Source of the DNA: JACVRW01 sp963819115
Lineage (GTDB): Bacteria > Actinomycetota > Thermoleophilia > Solirubrobacterales > Thermoleophilaceae
Length of the DNA: 64,000 bases
Assembly: GCA_963819115.1 (NCBI GenBank)
Contig: CAWFUR010000001.1
Coordinates: 248,001 to 312,000 of the forward strand
Direction: 5' to 3'
Shown: piece by piece, positions 43,303 to 52,600 of the stretch
How positions within the stretch are numbered: the first letter of the stretch is position 1
Layout of the letters: every line of letters begins with the position of its first letter
The notes under the pieces: model-generated
What the model was told of the DNA's origin: nothing
Databases searched by the model: none
Seen by the model: the letters and a program-made list of their open reading frames with translations, nothing else
Translations under genes and position numbers: made by a program

Positions 43303-44235
43303 ATGGCACTCGGCTACGACGGCAAGCTGTACATCCTCGCGTTCGATCACCGCGGCTCATTTCAGAAGAAGATGTTCGGGATCGAGGGCGACCCGGACGA
43401 GTCGCAGACCGCGACGATCGCCGACGCCAAGCACCTGATCTTCGAGGGTCTGCTGAAGGCATCCGAGCAGGGCGCGGCGCCGGATGTCACGGGCTGCCTC
43501 GTGGACGAGCAGTTCGGGGCTCCGACCCGCATGCCCGAGGAGGCGAAGGAGCGCGGGCTGATCCTGGCCATGCCCGTGGAGAAGTCGGGGCAGAACGAGT
43601 TCGACTTCCAGTACGGGGACGAGTTCGGGGAGCACATCGAGCGCTTTGACCCCAACTTCTCGAAGGTCTTGGTCCGTTACAACCCGGATGGCGACGCGGA
43701 GATGAACAAGCGCCAGATGGCACGCCTCAAGGTCCTCTCCGACTGGCTCCACGAGCACGACCGGAAGTTCCTCTTCGAGCTGCTGGTGCCGGCCGAGCCG
43801 GCGCAGCTCGAGCAGGCCGGCGGAGACGAGGAGCGCTACGACGCCGAGCTGCGCCCGGAGCTGATGCGGCGCACCATCGAGGAGTTCCAGGACGGCGGCG
43901 TGGAGGCCGACGTGTGGAAGATCGAGGGCATAGACACTCAGGAGGACTGCGAGCGGATCGCGGAGACCGCCCGCCGCGACGGGCGTGACGGCGTGATCTG
44001 CGTGGTGCTGGGCCGCGGCGCCAACGACGAGAAGGTCGAACACTGGCTGCGCCAGGGCGCTCCCGTGAACGGCTACGCGGGGTTCGCCATCGGCCGCACC
44101 ATCTGGTGGGACGCGCTCAAGGGCTTCCTGGACGGGGACATCGAGCGCGAGGCCGCTGCTCAGCAGATCGCCGACAACTACCTGCGCTTCGTGCGCGTGT
44201 ACGAGGAGGCAGCCCGCGCGGCGGCCACCGCGTAG
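43303..44235 (+). CDS. DUF2090 / IolC C-terminal-domain aldolase-like protein
   Basis: 310 residues; ATG 43303 follows CAGGAGG. This is a stand-alone version of the domain found after the kinase in some IolC proteins: LYILAFDHRGSFQKKMFG, CLVDEQFGAP, LAMPVEKSGQNEFDF, KVLVRYNPDGD, FLFELLVPAE, DVWKIEGID and FAIGRTIWWDALKGFLDG. TIM-barrel type, probably a sugar-phosphate aldolase. Substrate unknown. Confidence 0.85.
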   Translation: MALGYDGKLYILAFDHRGSFQKKMFGIEGDPDESQTATIADAKHLIFEGLLKASEQGAAPDVTGCLVDEQFGAPTRMPEEAKERGLILAMPVEKSGQNEFDFQYGDEFGEHIERFDPNFSKVLVRYNPDGDAEMNKRQMARLKVLSDWLHEHDRKFLFELLVPAEPAQLEQAGGDEERYDAELRPELMRRTIEEFQDGGVEADVWKIEGIDTQEDCERIAETARRDGRDGVICVVLGRGANDEKVEHWLRQGAPVNGYAGFAIGRTIWWDALKGFLDGDIEREAAAQQIADNYLRFVRVYEEAARAAATA

Positions 44236-44247
44236 GCTTTCCCCGTC

Positions 44248-44487
44248 ATGCGGATGCGACAGTCACTCGCGCAGTTCGAGGCGGCCTTCCTCGAGGAGGC
44301 CGAGGACTCGGTCGTGCGTCGGGAGCGCCTCCGGACGGAGGCCGCTCAGCGCTCGAAGGTCCGCCGCGTGGAGCGCACGCGCAAGGCGGGCACGGTGCGC
44401 TTCGTACTGCTCACGCTCTCGATCATCGTCACGGCCGTGCTCGTCACGATCGTGATGTTCGAGACGCTGGCAGCACTGGCCGGTTAA
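44248..44487 (+). CDS. Small single-pass membrane protein
   Basis: 79 residues: charged helical N-terminus (QSLAQFEAAFLEEAEDSVVR) and one C-terminal membrane helix (VLLTLSIIVTAVLVTIVMFE). Follows the DUF2090 gene by 12 bp. Unknown function. Confidence 0.75.
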   Translation: MRMRQSLAQFEAAFLEEAEDSVVRRERLRTEAAQRSKVRRVERTRKAGTVRFVLLTLSIIVTAVLVTIVMFETLAALAG

Positions 44488-44507
44488 GCCCGGCTAGGCG
44501 GCTCGGC

Positions 44508-44747
44508 TCAGGTGGAGTTGTCCGTGGGGGTGCTGAGCTGGCCCAGCGCCTCGTCCACCTGCTTGCGGTCCTCCGCGGGGTCGCGACTGGCCTGGATCTC
44601 GACGTAGACCTCCTTGCGGAAGACCGGCACGGAGCGTGGAGCTTCGATACCGATGCGCACCTTCTCGCCCATGATGGCGAGCACGGAGATCTCGACGTCG
44701 TCCCCAACCATGATGCTCTGATTTGACTTGCGCGTGAGAACCAGCAC
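44508..44747 (-). CDS. csrA: Carbon storage regulator CsrA
   Basis: 79 residues from GTG 44747: LVLTRKSNQSIMVGDDVEIS, VLAIMGEKVRIGIEAPRSVP, VFRKEVYVEIQ, then a longer C-terminal tail. RNA-binding translational regulator with the conserved L4/R6 and R44-region residues. In Gram-positive bacteria csrA normally accompanies flagellar genes and fliW; none is visible here. Confidence 0.93.
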   Translation of the reverse strand: MLVLTRKSNQSIMVGDDVEISVLAIMGEKVRIGIEAPRSVPVFRKEVYVEIQASRDPAEDRKQVDEALGQLSTPTDNST

Positions 44748-44926
44748 GCCGAGAAGCCTCCCCTGCCTGTGAAGGATGGATACGTCACTAAAGCAGGCAT
44801 TCACCAGCGACGCAAGAGCATCAGGCACAGGCCCGAAAGTGGATCGTGCCCTGGCCCATGTTGGGGCTGTGTCCCCAGACGAAGAGAGGACTGAGCGAGT
44901 GGCCAGGTTGGTAATCTCCGGCGGCC

Positions 44927-45505
44927 TTGGCACGTAGATCGCTCAAGCCCCAGCTCAACCAGATCCGGACATGGGTTCGGCAGGGCAGGACAGACGCATG
45001 GATCGCGCACCAGTTGGACGTGTCGGTTGGGGACATCCGCTCCTTCAAGCGTGACCATGAGCTCGCGCCGACCGACGCCGGCGACGCCAACGGGGAGCCT
45101 CTGGGCGGCGAGGTCGACGAGCTGGACCTCCGCGCCGAGGACGATGCCCTCGTGGCCGCCGCCCTGGAGGCGGAGGCCGAGGCCGGTGTGGATGAGGAGG
45201 ACGAGCCCGGCGACGCCGGGCCGGACAGCTCCGAGAACGGCGACTCCGACGATGACGACAAGCCGCGTCGCCGCCGCCGCGGACGCCGGGGCGGTCGCGG
45301 CCGGGCACGCAAGTCAGGTGGCGGCGGACCGCTCGAGGGCACCTTCGACCACGGCGATGACGGCTACGGGCTGTGGCTCGACCCCGCCGTGCAGGACGAC
45401 CCCGTGTACGCCGAGCATTGGGCCGGTCACCGGCCGGTGACCGTCACGGTGGAGGCGGACCGCATAGTGATCACGCGCGTCGGCGGCGCTTCGGACGACG
45501 CCTAG
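44927..45505 (+). CDS. HTH protein with acidic stretch and Arg/Gly-rich linker
   Basis: 192 residues from TTG 44927. N-terminal helix-turn-helix (LKPQLNQIRTWVRQGRTDAW, IAHQLDVSVGDIRSFKRDH), a strongly acidic middle, a PRRRRRGRRGGRGRARK linker able to bind nucleic acid, and a C-terminal domain (DGYGLWLDPAVQDDPVYAEH, RPVTVTVEADRIVITR). I cannot name the family. Its stop shares CTAG with the convergent gene. Confidence 0.7.
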   Translation: MARRSLKPQLNQIRTWVRQGRTDAWIAHQLDVSVGDIRSFKRDHELAPTDAGDANGEPLGGEVDELDLRAEDDALVAAALEAEAEAGVDEEDEPGDAGPDSSENGDSDDDDKPRRRRRGRRGGRGRARKSGGGGPLEGTFDHGDDGYGLWLDPAVQDDPVYAEHWAGHRPVTVTVEADRIVITRVGGASDDA

Positions 45506-45828
45506 GCGGGCGGTTGGCGCTCGCGCGCCCGTCCGCCCGCGAAGTCGGATGCCTCTCGCACGTAGCGGTTGAAGGCCGCGTCCACCGCGGCGGCCGCCTC
45601 GGTCCCCGCTCGGTAACGGTCGGCCACCCTGATGGCCCAGTCGGTATCGGCCGCGTACAGCTCGGCCAGCTCGCCCACCGTGAACCTCGACCCGAGGCGC
45701 CGGTGAAGCTCGGCCACCACCGCATCCGCCGCCCGCTCGAGGGCGATCCCCGAGCCTCCCTCCGCGGTGCGGAGGCGACTCTCTCCCTCGCGCCACTGGT
45801 ACAGCGCGTTCTCCACCGCGTAGCTCAC
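45502..45828 (-). CDS. Conserved helical protein of unknown function
   Basis: 108 residues from GTG 45828: SYAVENALYQWREGESRLRT, ELHRRLGSRFTVGELAELYA, DTDWAIRVADRYR, AVDAAFNRYVREASDFAG. All-helical, no known motif. The upstream side is occupied by four palindromic repeat units. Confidence 0.72.
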   Translation of the reverse strand: MSYAVENALYQWREGESRLRTAEGGSGIALERAADAVVAELHRRLGSRFTVGELAELYAADTDWAIRVADRYRAGTEAAAAVDAAFNRYVREASDFAGGRARERQPPA

Positions 45829-45842
45829 GGACCCGAGGGTAA

Positions 45843-46040
45843 GGCATGGTCCGGTGCTCGCCCGATCACCGATCGGGCTGCGCTCCTCCCTAGGCATGGT
45901 CCGGTGCTCGCCCGATCACCGATCGGGCTGCGCTCCTCCCTAGGCATGGTCCGGTGCTCGCCCGATCACCGATCGGGCTGCGCTCCTCCCGGCATGGTCC
46001 GGTGCTCGCCCGATCACCGATCGGGCTGCGCTCCCGGGGC
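45843..46040. repeat. Four tandem palindromic intergenic repeats
   Basis: Units of about 50 bp at 45843, 45893, 45943 and 45991, each GGCATGGTCCGGTGCTCGCC then the hairpin CGATCACCGATCGGGCTGCG and CTCCTCCCTA; the last two are trimmed at the end. This is the GATC version of the core, in reverse orientation to the copies at 30490 and 59251. Confidence 0.92.
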
Positions 46041-46064
46041 ATCGGCCGTCCCCAGCGGTGACTA

Positions 46065-46382
46065 TCAGCCTCCCGGAAGATCCTCGATCACGTAGGGGCG
46101 CTCGCCCTGACGGACCATGCCCAGGCGGCGCGCCTCGCGCTCCAGCGCACTCGGATCGCGCAGCGCCCGCACCCGCTTCTTCAGGACCCGGTTCTGCTCG
46201 GCCAGCGAGTGCAGCTCCTGCGTCTGCTCGCCCGCGGTGCGCGACTGCTGCAGCCAGTGCCGGGCAGGCGACACGTAGAGGCACAGGATCACCACCAGAG
46301 TCCCTCCCAGGGCGAACCGGCCCACCCGGTCCCAGCGGATGCCCACCGAGCGGCGCGGGCGGGCTGCTGAGGCTTGGGCCAT
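46065..46382 (-). CDS. ftsB: FtsB/DivIC-like septum formation protein
   Basis: 105 residues: basic N-terminus, one membrane helix (FALGGTLVVILCLYVSPARH), a coiled coil (EQTQELHSLAEQNRVLKKRV) and the typical end ALEREARRLGMVRQGERPYV. Bitopic divisome component linking FtsL and FtsQ. Last gene of the rplY-pth-mfd-prsA-mazG-eno run. Confidence 0.88.
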   Translation of the reverse strand: MAQASAARPRRSVGIRWDRVGRFALGGTLVVILCLYVSPARHWLQQSRTAGEQTQELHSLAEQNRVLKKRVRALRDPSALEREARRLGMVRQGERPYVIEDLPGG

Positions 46383-46426
46383 CCGATCCCCCTTCGCGGC
46401 CGGGAGCGGTTGTCCTTCCCGCTCTC

Positions 46427-47701
46427 TTAACTTCGGAAGACGCTTCGGCCCGGGTAGCTCGCGTCGGCACCCAGGGCCTCCTCGATGCGGAGCAGCTGGT
46501 TGTACTTGGCCACCCGGTCCGAACGCGACGGGGCCCCGGTCTTGATCTGGCCGCAGCCGGTGGCCACCGCGAGGTCGGCGATGGTGGTGTCCTCCGTCTC
46601 ACCCGAGCGGTGGGACATGACCGCGGTGTATCCCGCCTCCTCGGCAATCCGCACCGCATCGAGGGTCTCGGTGAGTGTGCCGATCTGGTTCACCTTCACG
46701 AGAATCGAGTTGGCCACGCCGGAGTCGATCCCGCGCCGCAGCCGTTCGCTGTTGGTCACGAAGACATCGTCGCCCACCAGCTGCACCCGGTCCCCAATGC
46801 GCTCGGTGAGAACTCGCCACCCGTCCCAGTCCTCCTCGTCCATGCCGTCCTCGATCGAGAGCACCGGGTAGCGAGAGGCCAGGTCCTGCCAGTAGTCGGC
46901 CAGCTCGCCGGCGGAGAGCGTGCGGCCCTCGTGCTGCAGCACGTAGGCGCCCGCCTCGAAGAGCTCGCTGGTGGCGGGGTCGAGCGCGATGGCCACATCC
47001 TCCCCCGGCCGATATCCGGCGGCCTCGATGCCTGACACCAGCATCTCGAGGGCGGCCTCGTTCGACTCCAGGTCGGGGGCGAACCCGCCCTCGTCGCCCA
47101 CCGCGGTGGCGAGGCCGCGATCGTGGAGCGTCTTCTTCAGCGCATGGAAGACCTCTGCGCCGGTTCGCAGCCCTTCGGCGAAGGAGGCGGCGCCCACGGG
47201 CACCACCATGAACTCCTGGAAGTCCACCTTGTTGTCCGCGTGCACACCGCCGTTCAGCACGTTCATCATCGGCACCGGGAGCACGTGCGCCGCCTCGCCG
47301 CCCAGGTAGCGCCAGAGCGGCAGCCCGGCCTCGGCGGCGGCCGCCTTGGCCGCGGCCAGGGACACGCCCAGGATCGCGTTGGCCCCGAGACGGCCCTTGT
47401 TCGGCGTCCCGTCGAGGTCGATCATGGCCTGGTCGAGCCCGGCCTGGTCTCCGGCGTCGCGGCCGCGCACCGCGGTGGCCAGCTCGCCGTTCACGTTGTC
47501 CACGGCCCGGGACACGCCCTTCCCGGCCCACGAGGAGCCGCCGTCGCGCAGCTCCACCGCCTCGAACTCACCGGTGGACGCACCCGAGGGCACCGCGGCG
47601 CGCCCCGCGGCACCGGAGGCGAGGAGCACGTCCACCTCCACCGTCGGGTTCCCTCGGCTGTCCACGATCTGCCTCGCATGAACCGTCTCGATGTCGCTCA
47701 A
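46427..47701 (-). CDS. eno: Enolase
   Basis: 424 residues, full length. 2-Phosphoglycerate to phosphoenolpyruvate. N-terminal RQIVDSRGNPTVEVDV, metal/catalytic segments LLSIEDGMDEEDWDGW, LVGDDVFVTN, SILVKVNQIGTLTETLDAVR, SHRSGETEDTTIADLAVATG. It starts at a TTG whose TGA overlap joins it to the end of mazG. Confidence 0.97.
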   Translation of the reverse strand: MSDIETVHARQIVDSRGNPTVEVDVLLASGAAGRAAVPSGASTGEFEAVELRDGGSSWAGKGVSRAVDNVNGELATAVRGRDAGDQAGLDQAMIDLDGTPNKGRLGANAILGVSLAAAKAAAAEAGLPLWRYLGGEAAHVLPVPMMNVLNGGVHADNKVDFQEFMVVPVGAASFAEGLRTGAEVFHALKKTLHDRGLATAVGDEGGFAPDLESNEAALEMLVSGIEAAGYRPGEDVAIALDPATSELFEAGAYVLQHEGRTLSAGELADYWQDLASRYPVLSIEDGMDEEDWDGWRVLTERIGDRVQLVGDDVFVTNSERLRRGIDSGVANSILVKVNQIGTLTETLDAVRIAEEAGYTAVMSHRSGETEDTTIADLAVATGCGQIKTGAPSRSDRVAKYNQLLRIEEALGADASYPGRSVFRS

Positions 47702-48324
47702 CCGTCCTCCTCCACCTGATCGCGGTACCTGTCAGCCGCCGCCCGCAGGCTGAGCTCGGGGTCAACCCCGGCCTCCACCGCTTCGCGTACTGCGGCCAGG
47801 AGGCGGTCCCCGGGATCGTCCCCTGGACCGCTCCACTCGTGCCCGGCGGAACTCGCCCGCTTCAGCACCTTCTTCGCATAGATCGTGGACGGAAGCGTCT
47901 CGGGCAGGTGCCCGAACACGTCGCCGCCCTGTTCCTGCTCCCGCTTGATCTCCTGCCAGTTGCGCACCACGTCCCCGGCGGTCTCCGCCGCGCGCTCCCC
48001 GAAGACGTGGGGGTGGCGGCGGATCAGCTTCTCGCGGCAGTGGTCGGCCACCGCGCCGAGGTCGCCCTTGCCGCGCTCCTCCAGGAGCAGCGCGAGGAAG
48101 TAGACCTGGAAGAGCACGTCCCCGAGCTCGTCGAGCATCCGCTCGTCGTCTCCCAAACGCGCCGCATCGGCCAGCTCGTAGGCCTCCTCCACGGTGTGCG
48201 GGACGATCGAGCGCTCGTCCTGCTCGCGGTCCCACGGGCACTCCCTGCGCAGCAGGCGAGTGATCTCGTCGAGCCGCGCGAGCGCGACCGCCGGTCCGCC
48301 CTCGTCCTGCGTCAGCTGCCCCAC
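47698..48324 (-). CDS. mazG: MazG-type nucleotide pyrophosphohydrolase
   Basis: 208 residues if started at GTG 48324. All-alpha NTP pyrophosphatase: LDEITRLLRRECPWDREQDE, VEEAYELADAARLGDDERML, DELGDVLFQVYFLALLLEE (EExxE and DELGDVLFQV metal motifs), then KLIRRHPHVFGERAAETAGD. The same frame is open upstream and joins the prsA gene, but a cytosolic enzyme attached to an exported lipoprotein is implausible; see the prsA entry. Confidence 0.9.
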   Translation of the reverse strand: MGQLTQDEGGPAVALARLDEITRLLRRECPWDREQDERSIVPHTVEEAYELADAARLGDDERMLDELGDVLFQVYFLALLLEERGKGDLGAVADHCREKLIRRHPHVFGERAAETAGDVVRNWQEIKREQEQGGDVFGHLPETLPSTIYAKKVLKRASSAGHEWSGPGDDPGDRLLAAVREAVEAGVDPELSLRAAADRYRDQVEEDG

Positions 48325-48326
48325 CC

Positions 48327-49569
48327 CTACGGGCTGGTGGGCTGCTGCGGCGTCTGAGGCAGTCTGAGGCGTCTGCGGGGTCTGCGGAGTGCCCTGCTGG
48401 ACCTGCGGGGTGCCGGTCTGGGGGGCCTGGGTCTGCGGAGTCCCGCCCGAGGCGGCGCCGGTGTTGGTCTGGTCCTTCGGACCGTTCTTGCACTCGGCGA
48501 CCTTGTAGTCGTCGGCGCAGGAGGTGTCCGCGCGGTAGCTCTCGCGGAAGTCCTTGATGAAGTCGTCCAGCGCCTTCTGCTGGCGCTGTGAGCGCAGCAG
48601 GTTCTTGATCGTCTCGGAGGCCTGCGCCTGGGACTGCTGCGACGCCGGGGTGATCTTGGTGACCTTGAAGACGTAATAGCCGAACTGGGTCTTGACCGGA
48701 CCCACGACCACGCTCTTCTTAGCCGCGAAGACCGCGGTGTCGAGCGCCTTCTCCTGCTGGCCCTTGGCCACGGCCGGCAGCTTGCCGCCCTGGGCCTTCG
48801 AGGCCTCGTCGATCGAGTACTGCTTGGCCACCGCCTTGAAGTCCTGGCCGGCCGCAAGGGCGGCCTTCGCCTGGTTGGCCTTCTCCTCGGTCTTGGTCAG
48901 AACGATCAGCAGGTCGCGGCGCTCGGGCTGCGCGAACCGCTTCTTGTTCTTGTCGTAGTACTCCTTGACGTCATCGTCGGAGACCTTGCTGGCGTCCTTG
49001 GTGACCTTCTGCGTGAGCTTCTGCTGCAGCTGGTCGAGCTTGACCCGGAAGAGGATGTCCTCCTCGTTCATGCCCGAGGTCTTGAGGAAGGCCTGGTACG
49101 CCTTGTCAGTGGGGAAGGACGCCTTCTTCTGGTCGGCGAAGGAGCTCTTGACCTCGGCGTCGGACACCTTGATGCCCTGCTTGTCGGCCTCCTGCTGGAC
49201 CCACGCCGACTGGATCAGGAACTGCATGACCTCGCGCTTGAGCGTCTCGTACTCCTGCTGACACTGCTTCTTCAGGCTGGCGGCGGTGGGCTTGGCCTGG
49301 CCCTTGGCCACCGGCGTCTTCTGCTTCGCGGCGACGCACGCGGTGAAGTCGGGCGGGTCGGGAACGGCGGTCTGGCCGGTCTGCGCCTGGCCGCTGGCCG
49401 CGGTCTTCAGCCACTTGTCGAAGTCCTGCTGGCTGATCGTCTGATCGCCGACCTTGGCGACCGCGCCGCTGGGGACGTCGTTTCCGCAGCCGGTGACCGC
49501 GGCGATGCCGAGGCCGACCAGCGCGATGCTGAGTATGTACCTGAGAGGGGCGTAAGTCATCGAGAGCAT
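48327..49569 (-). CDS. prsA: PrsA/SurA-like peptidyl-prolyl isomerase lipoprotein
   Basis: Exported foldase. Start ATG 49569 (or ATG 49560); membrane signal and lipobox ALVGLGIAAVTGCGND. A SurA_N-like helical part (AKVGDQTISQQDFDKWLK onward) is followed by a parvulin domain (RRDLLIVLTKTEEKANQAKA, VVVGPVKTQFGYYVFKVTKI) and a Pro-Gln-Thr repeat tail. As read, the frame runs on into mazG to 47698 (over 600 residues). One base shift inside the PQT repeats gives the end QTPQQPTSP and a TAG at 48327-48329, three bases before the mazG GTG, which I take as the true end. Confidence 0.85.
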
Positions 49570-49689
49570 GTCTAAGCCGTGTTGGTAAAGGTGCGCTAAG
49601 CCGAAGCGCACGCCGGAGAGGAAGGGTCAGAGCCCGGCGCGGTCGCGAAGGGTAGCAATGCTCGTCGCCGGGTCCGCCGGGAGGCGAGC

Positions 49690-52600
49690 CTAGGGCGTGG
49701 GCTCGGGGCGGGTGGCCACCTCGAGGATGGCCTCGGCAGCGGCCACCACCGCGGGGAAGCGCTCCGCGGCATCCTCGGGCACGCGCACCCGCACCGTGCT
49801 GCGACCGGCTTCGTACACCACCTCGGGGATCCGCTCCCGCAGCGCCCGGGCTCCCGCCGAGTCCAGGTCGATGGGGGCCACCGCCATGCGGCCGGCCCTG
49901 AAGTCCACCGTGCGGGCTCCCGCACGGCCGAGCTTGATGCGCGCGTCCTGGAGCCTGATCAGGTTGTCGAGTGGCTCGGGCACCGGGCCAAAGCGGTCCT
50001 CGAGCTCCTCGCGAAGGAGGATCAGGTCGGCCACCTCGCGGGCACCGGCGACCCTCCGGTGCAGCTCGATCTTCGCCGCCTCGTAGGGCACGTAGTCCCC
50101 GGGCACGTAGGCGTCCACGGGCAGGTCCATGCGCACGGGCTCCGCGGCCTCCTCGGCGGAATCGGCGGCCAGCAGCCGCACCGCCTCGTCGAGCATCCCC
50201 ATGTAGAGCTCGAAGCCGACCGCGGCCACGTGACCCGATTGGTCCGCCCCGAGCAGATTTCCGGCGCCGCGGATCTCGAGGTCGCGCATGGCGATCTTGA
50301 ACCCCGATCCGAGCTCCGTGTAGTCAGAGAGGGTGGACAGCCGCGCCGCGGCATCCTCGGAGAGGGCCGCCGACGAGGGATAGAGCAGGTAGGCGTAGGC
50401 CCGCTCCCGCGAGCGCCCGACCCGCCCGCGGATTTGGTAGAGCTGGGCCAGCCCGAGCTCGTCCGCGCGCTCCACGATCAGGGTGTTCGCGCTCGCGATG
50501 TCGAGCCCGGACTCCACGATCGTCGTGCACACGAGCACATCGGCGCCGCCGCGCAGGAAGTCCAGCATCACCTTCTCGAGCTCCCCATCCGCCATCTGGC
50601 CGTGGGCCACGGCCACGCGCGCGCTCGGCACCATGGCCCGAACGCGCTCGGCGGTCTCGTCGATCGTGTCCACGCGGTTGTGGAGGAAGAAGGCCTGGCC
50701 CTTGCGCTCCAGCTCCCGCTCGATCGCACGCTTGACCAGCTCCTCGTCGTAGTCGCCGACGTAGGTGCGCACGGGCCGGCGGCCCTCGGGCGGGGTCTCG
50801 ATCACGGATATGTCGCGAAGGCCGGCGAGCGACATCTGCAGGGTGCGCGGGATCGGGGTGGCCGAGAGCGACAGCACGTCGACCCTCAGCCGCAGCTGGC
50901 GCAGCAGCTCCTTCTGCTTCACGCCGAAGCGCTGCTCCTCGTCCACGATCAGGAGACCGAGATCCTTGGGGCGCACGTCACGCGAGAGCAGGCGGTGGGT
51001 CCCGATCATCACGTCCACGTTCCCGGCGGCGAACTCGCTCAGCGCGGTGCGCACCTCGGCCGACGACCGGAACCGGGACGCCACCTCGATCTTCATCGGG
51101 TAGTCCCGCATGCGCTCGGAGAAGGTGCCGAAGTGCTGCTGGGCGAGCACGGTCGTGGGCACGAGGAACATCACCTGCTTGCCGTCCTCGACCGCCTTGA
51201 AGGCGGCGCGGAGCGCCACCTCGGTCTTGCCGTAGCCCACATCCCCACAGATCAGGCGGTCCATCGGCCGCGCCTCCTCCATGTCGGCGCGCACCGCCTC
51301 GATCGCCTCCATCTGATCCGGGGTCTCGCGGTAGGGGAAGCTCGCCTCGAACTCCGCCGACCACTCGCCGTCGCGCGCGAAGGCATGCCCGGCCCGGCGC
51401 CTCCGCTCGGCGTAGAGGTTGATCAGCTCGCCCGCGAGGGCCTCGGCGGCGCGCCGTGCGCGCAGCTTCATCTGCTCCCACTGCTTGCCCCCGAGCTTGG
51501 AGAGCGGCGGGTCGCCCGCGTCGGCGCCCACGTAGCGGCTGATCTTGTCCAGCTGGTCGCTGGGCACGAAGACCCGATCGCCGTCCCGGTACTCGAGCTC
51601 GAGGTAGTCACGGGTGATGCCCGCCACCGTCTTGGTCTCGAAGCCCACGAACATCGCTATCCCGTGGTCCTCGTGCACCACCGGGGAGCCCGCCCGCAAC
51701 TCGGTGAACGAGGCGATCGCCGCACCGCCCGCCGTGCGCGGCCCGCCCGGCCGGGCCTCCGAGCGCCGGTTGCGCAGCAGGCGGTGCTCGGGCAGTACGG
51801 CGAGCTTCATGCCCGGCGAGAGGAACCCCTCGCGCAGGCCGGCGTGGGCAAACGTCACACCGGGCTGGCCCGACGCGGGCTTGCCGTCGAGGAAGTCGGC
51901 GTGGACCCGGGCGAGGTTGTAGCGCGCGCGCTCCGCCTCGGCGCGGCGAGCCCAGGCCACGAACGTCCGGTAGCCGGATCGCACCAGCTTCTCCAGCTCC
52001 GGCTCCGCCTCCTTCAGCGAGCGCGCGGCGGTGTCCGCGCTCTGGGCCCGGAACTCGTGCGGCTGGTCCTGCGACATGCTCGACAGGCGCAGCTCGGCGC
52101 GCTCGGTCAATGCCGCGTCGAGACGGTCGGGCGCCACGTAGAGGTGGTGAGCGTCCTCGTCGTGGAAGCTGGCGGTCACGTCGTCCCAGTAGTCGCGCAG
52201 CGACGGCGCCAGCTCCTCCTCCGCGGCCACGGCGATCAGAGCGTCGGCGGGCACCAGGTCCAGCATTTCCCGGAAGCGGTCCACGGGCAGGACGTCGGCC
52301 ACGTCGGGACGCTCGGACTCGTCCGTGGCGGCGGCCATCTCGGCCAGCTCGCGGTGCTCCGGAGCCAGCTCGGCGGCCGGGGCGATCTCCACCCGCTCGG
52401 CCTCCTCGAGCGAGCGCTGGGTGAACGTCGAGAACCAGGTGAGGCGCTCCACCTCCACGTCGAAGAGCTCACATCGCACGGCCCGGTCCTCGGTGGCCGG
52501 GTACACGTCCAGGATGTCCCCGCGAACGGCGAACTGACCGCGATTCTCCACCTGGTCCACGCGCTCATAGCCGGACGCGACGAGCTGGTCAGCCGCCTCG

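Noticed and set aside
45843..46040. Tandem small ORFs encoding repeated MVRCSPDHRSGC-type peptides
   Set aside because: They are translations of the palindromic repeat units, without ribosome sites, and the same DNA occurs in both orientations.
47698..49611. Genuine PrsA-MazG fusion enzyme
   Set aside because: The parts belong on opposite sides of the membrane and the alternative frame supplies a natural stop and start; kept only as a finding to verify.
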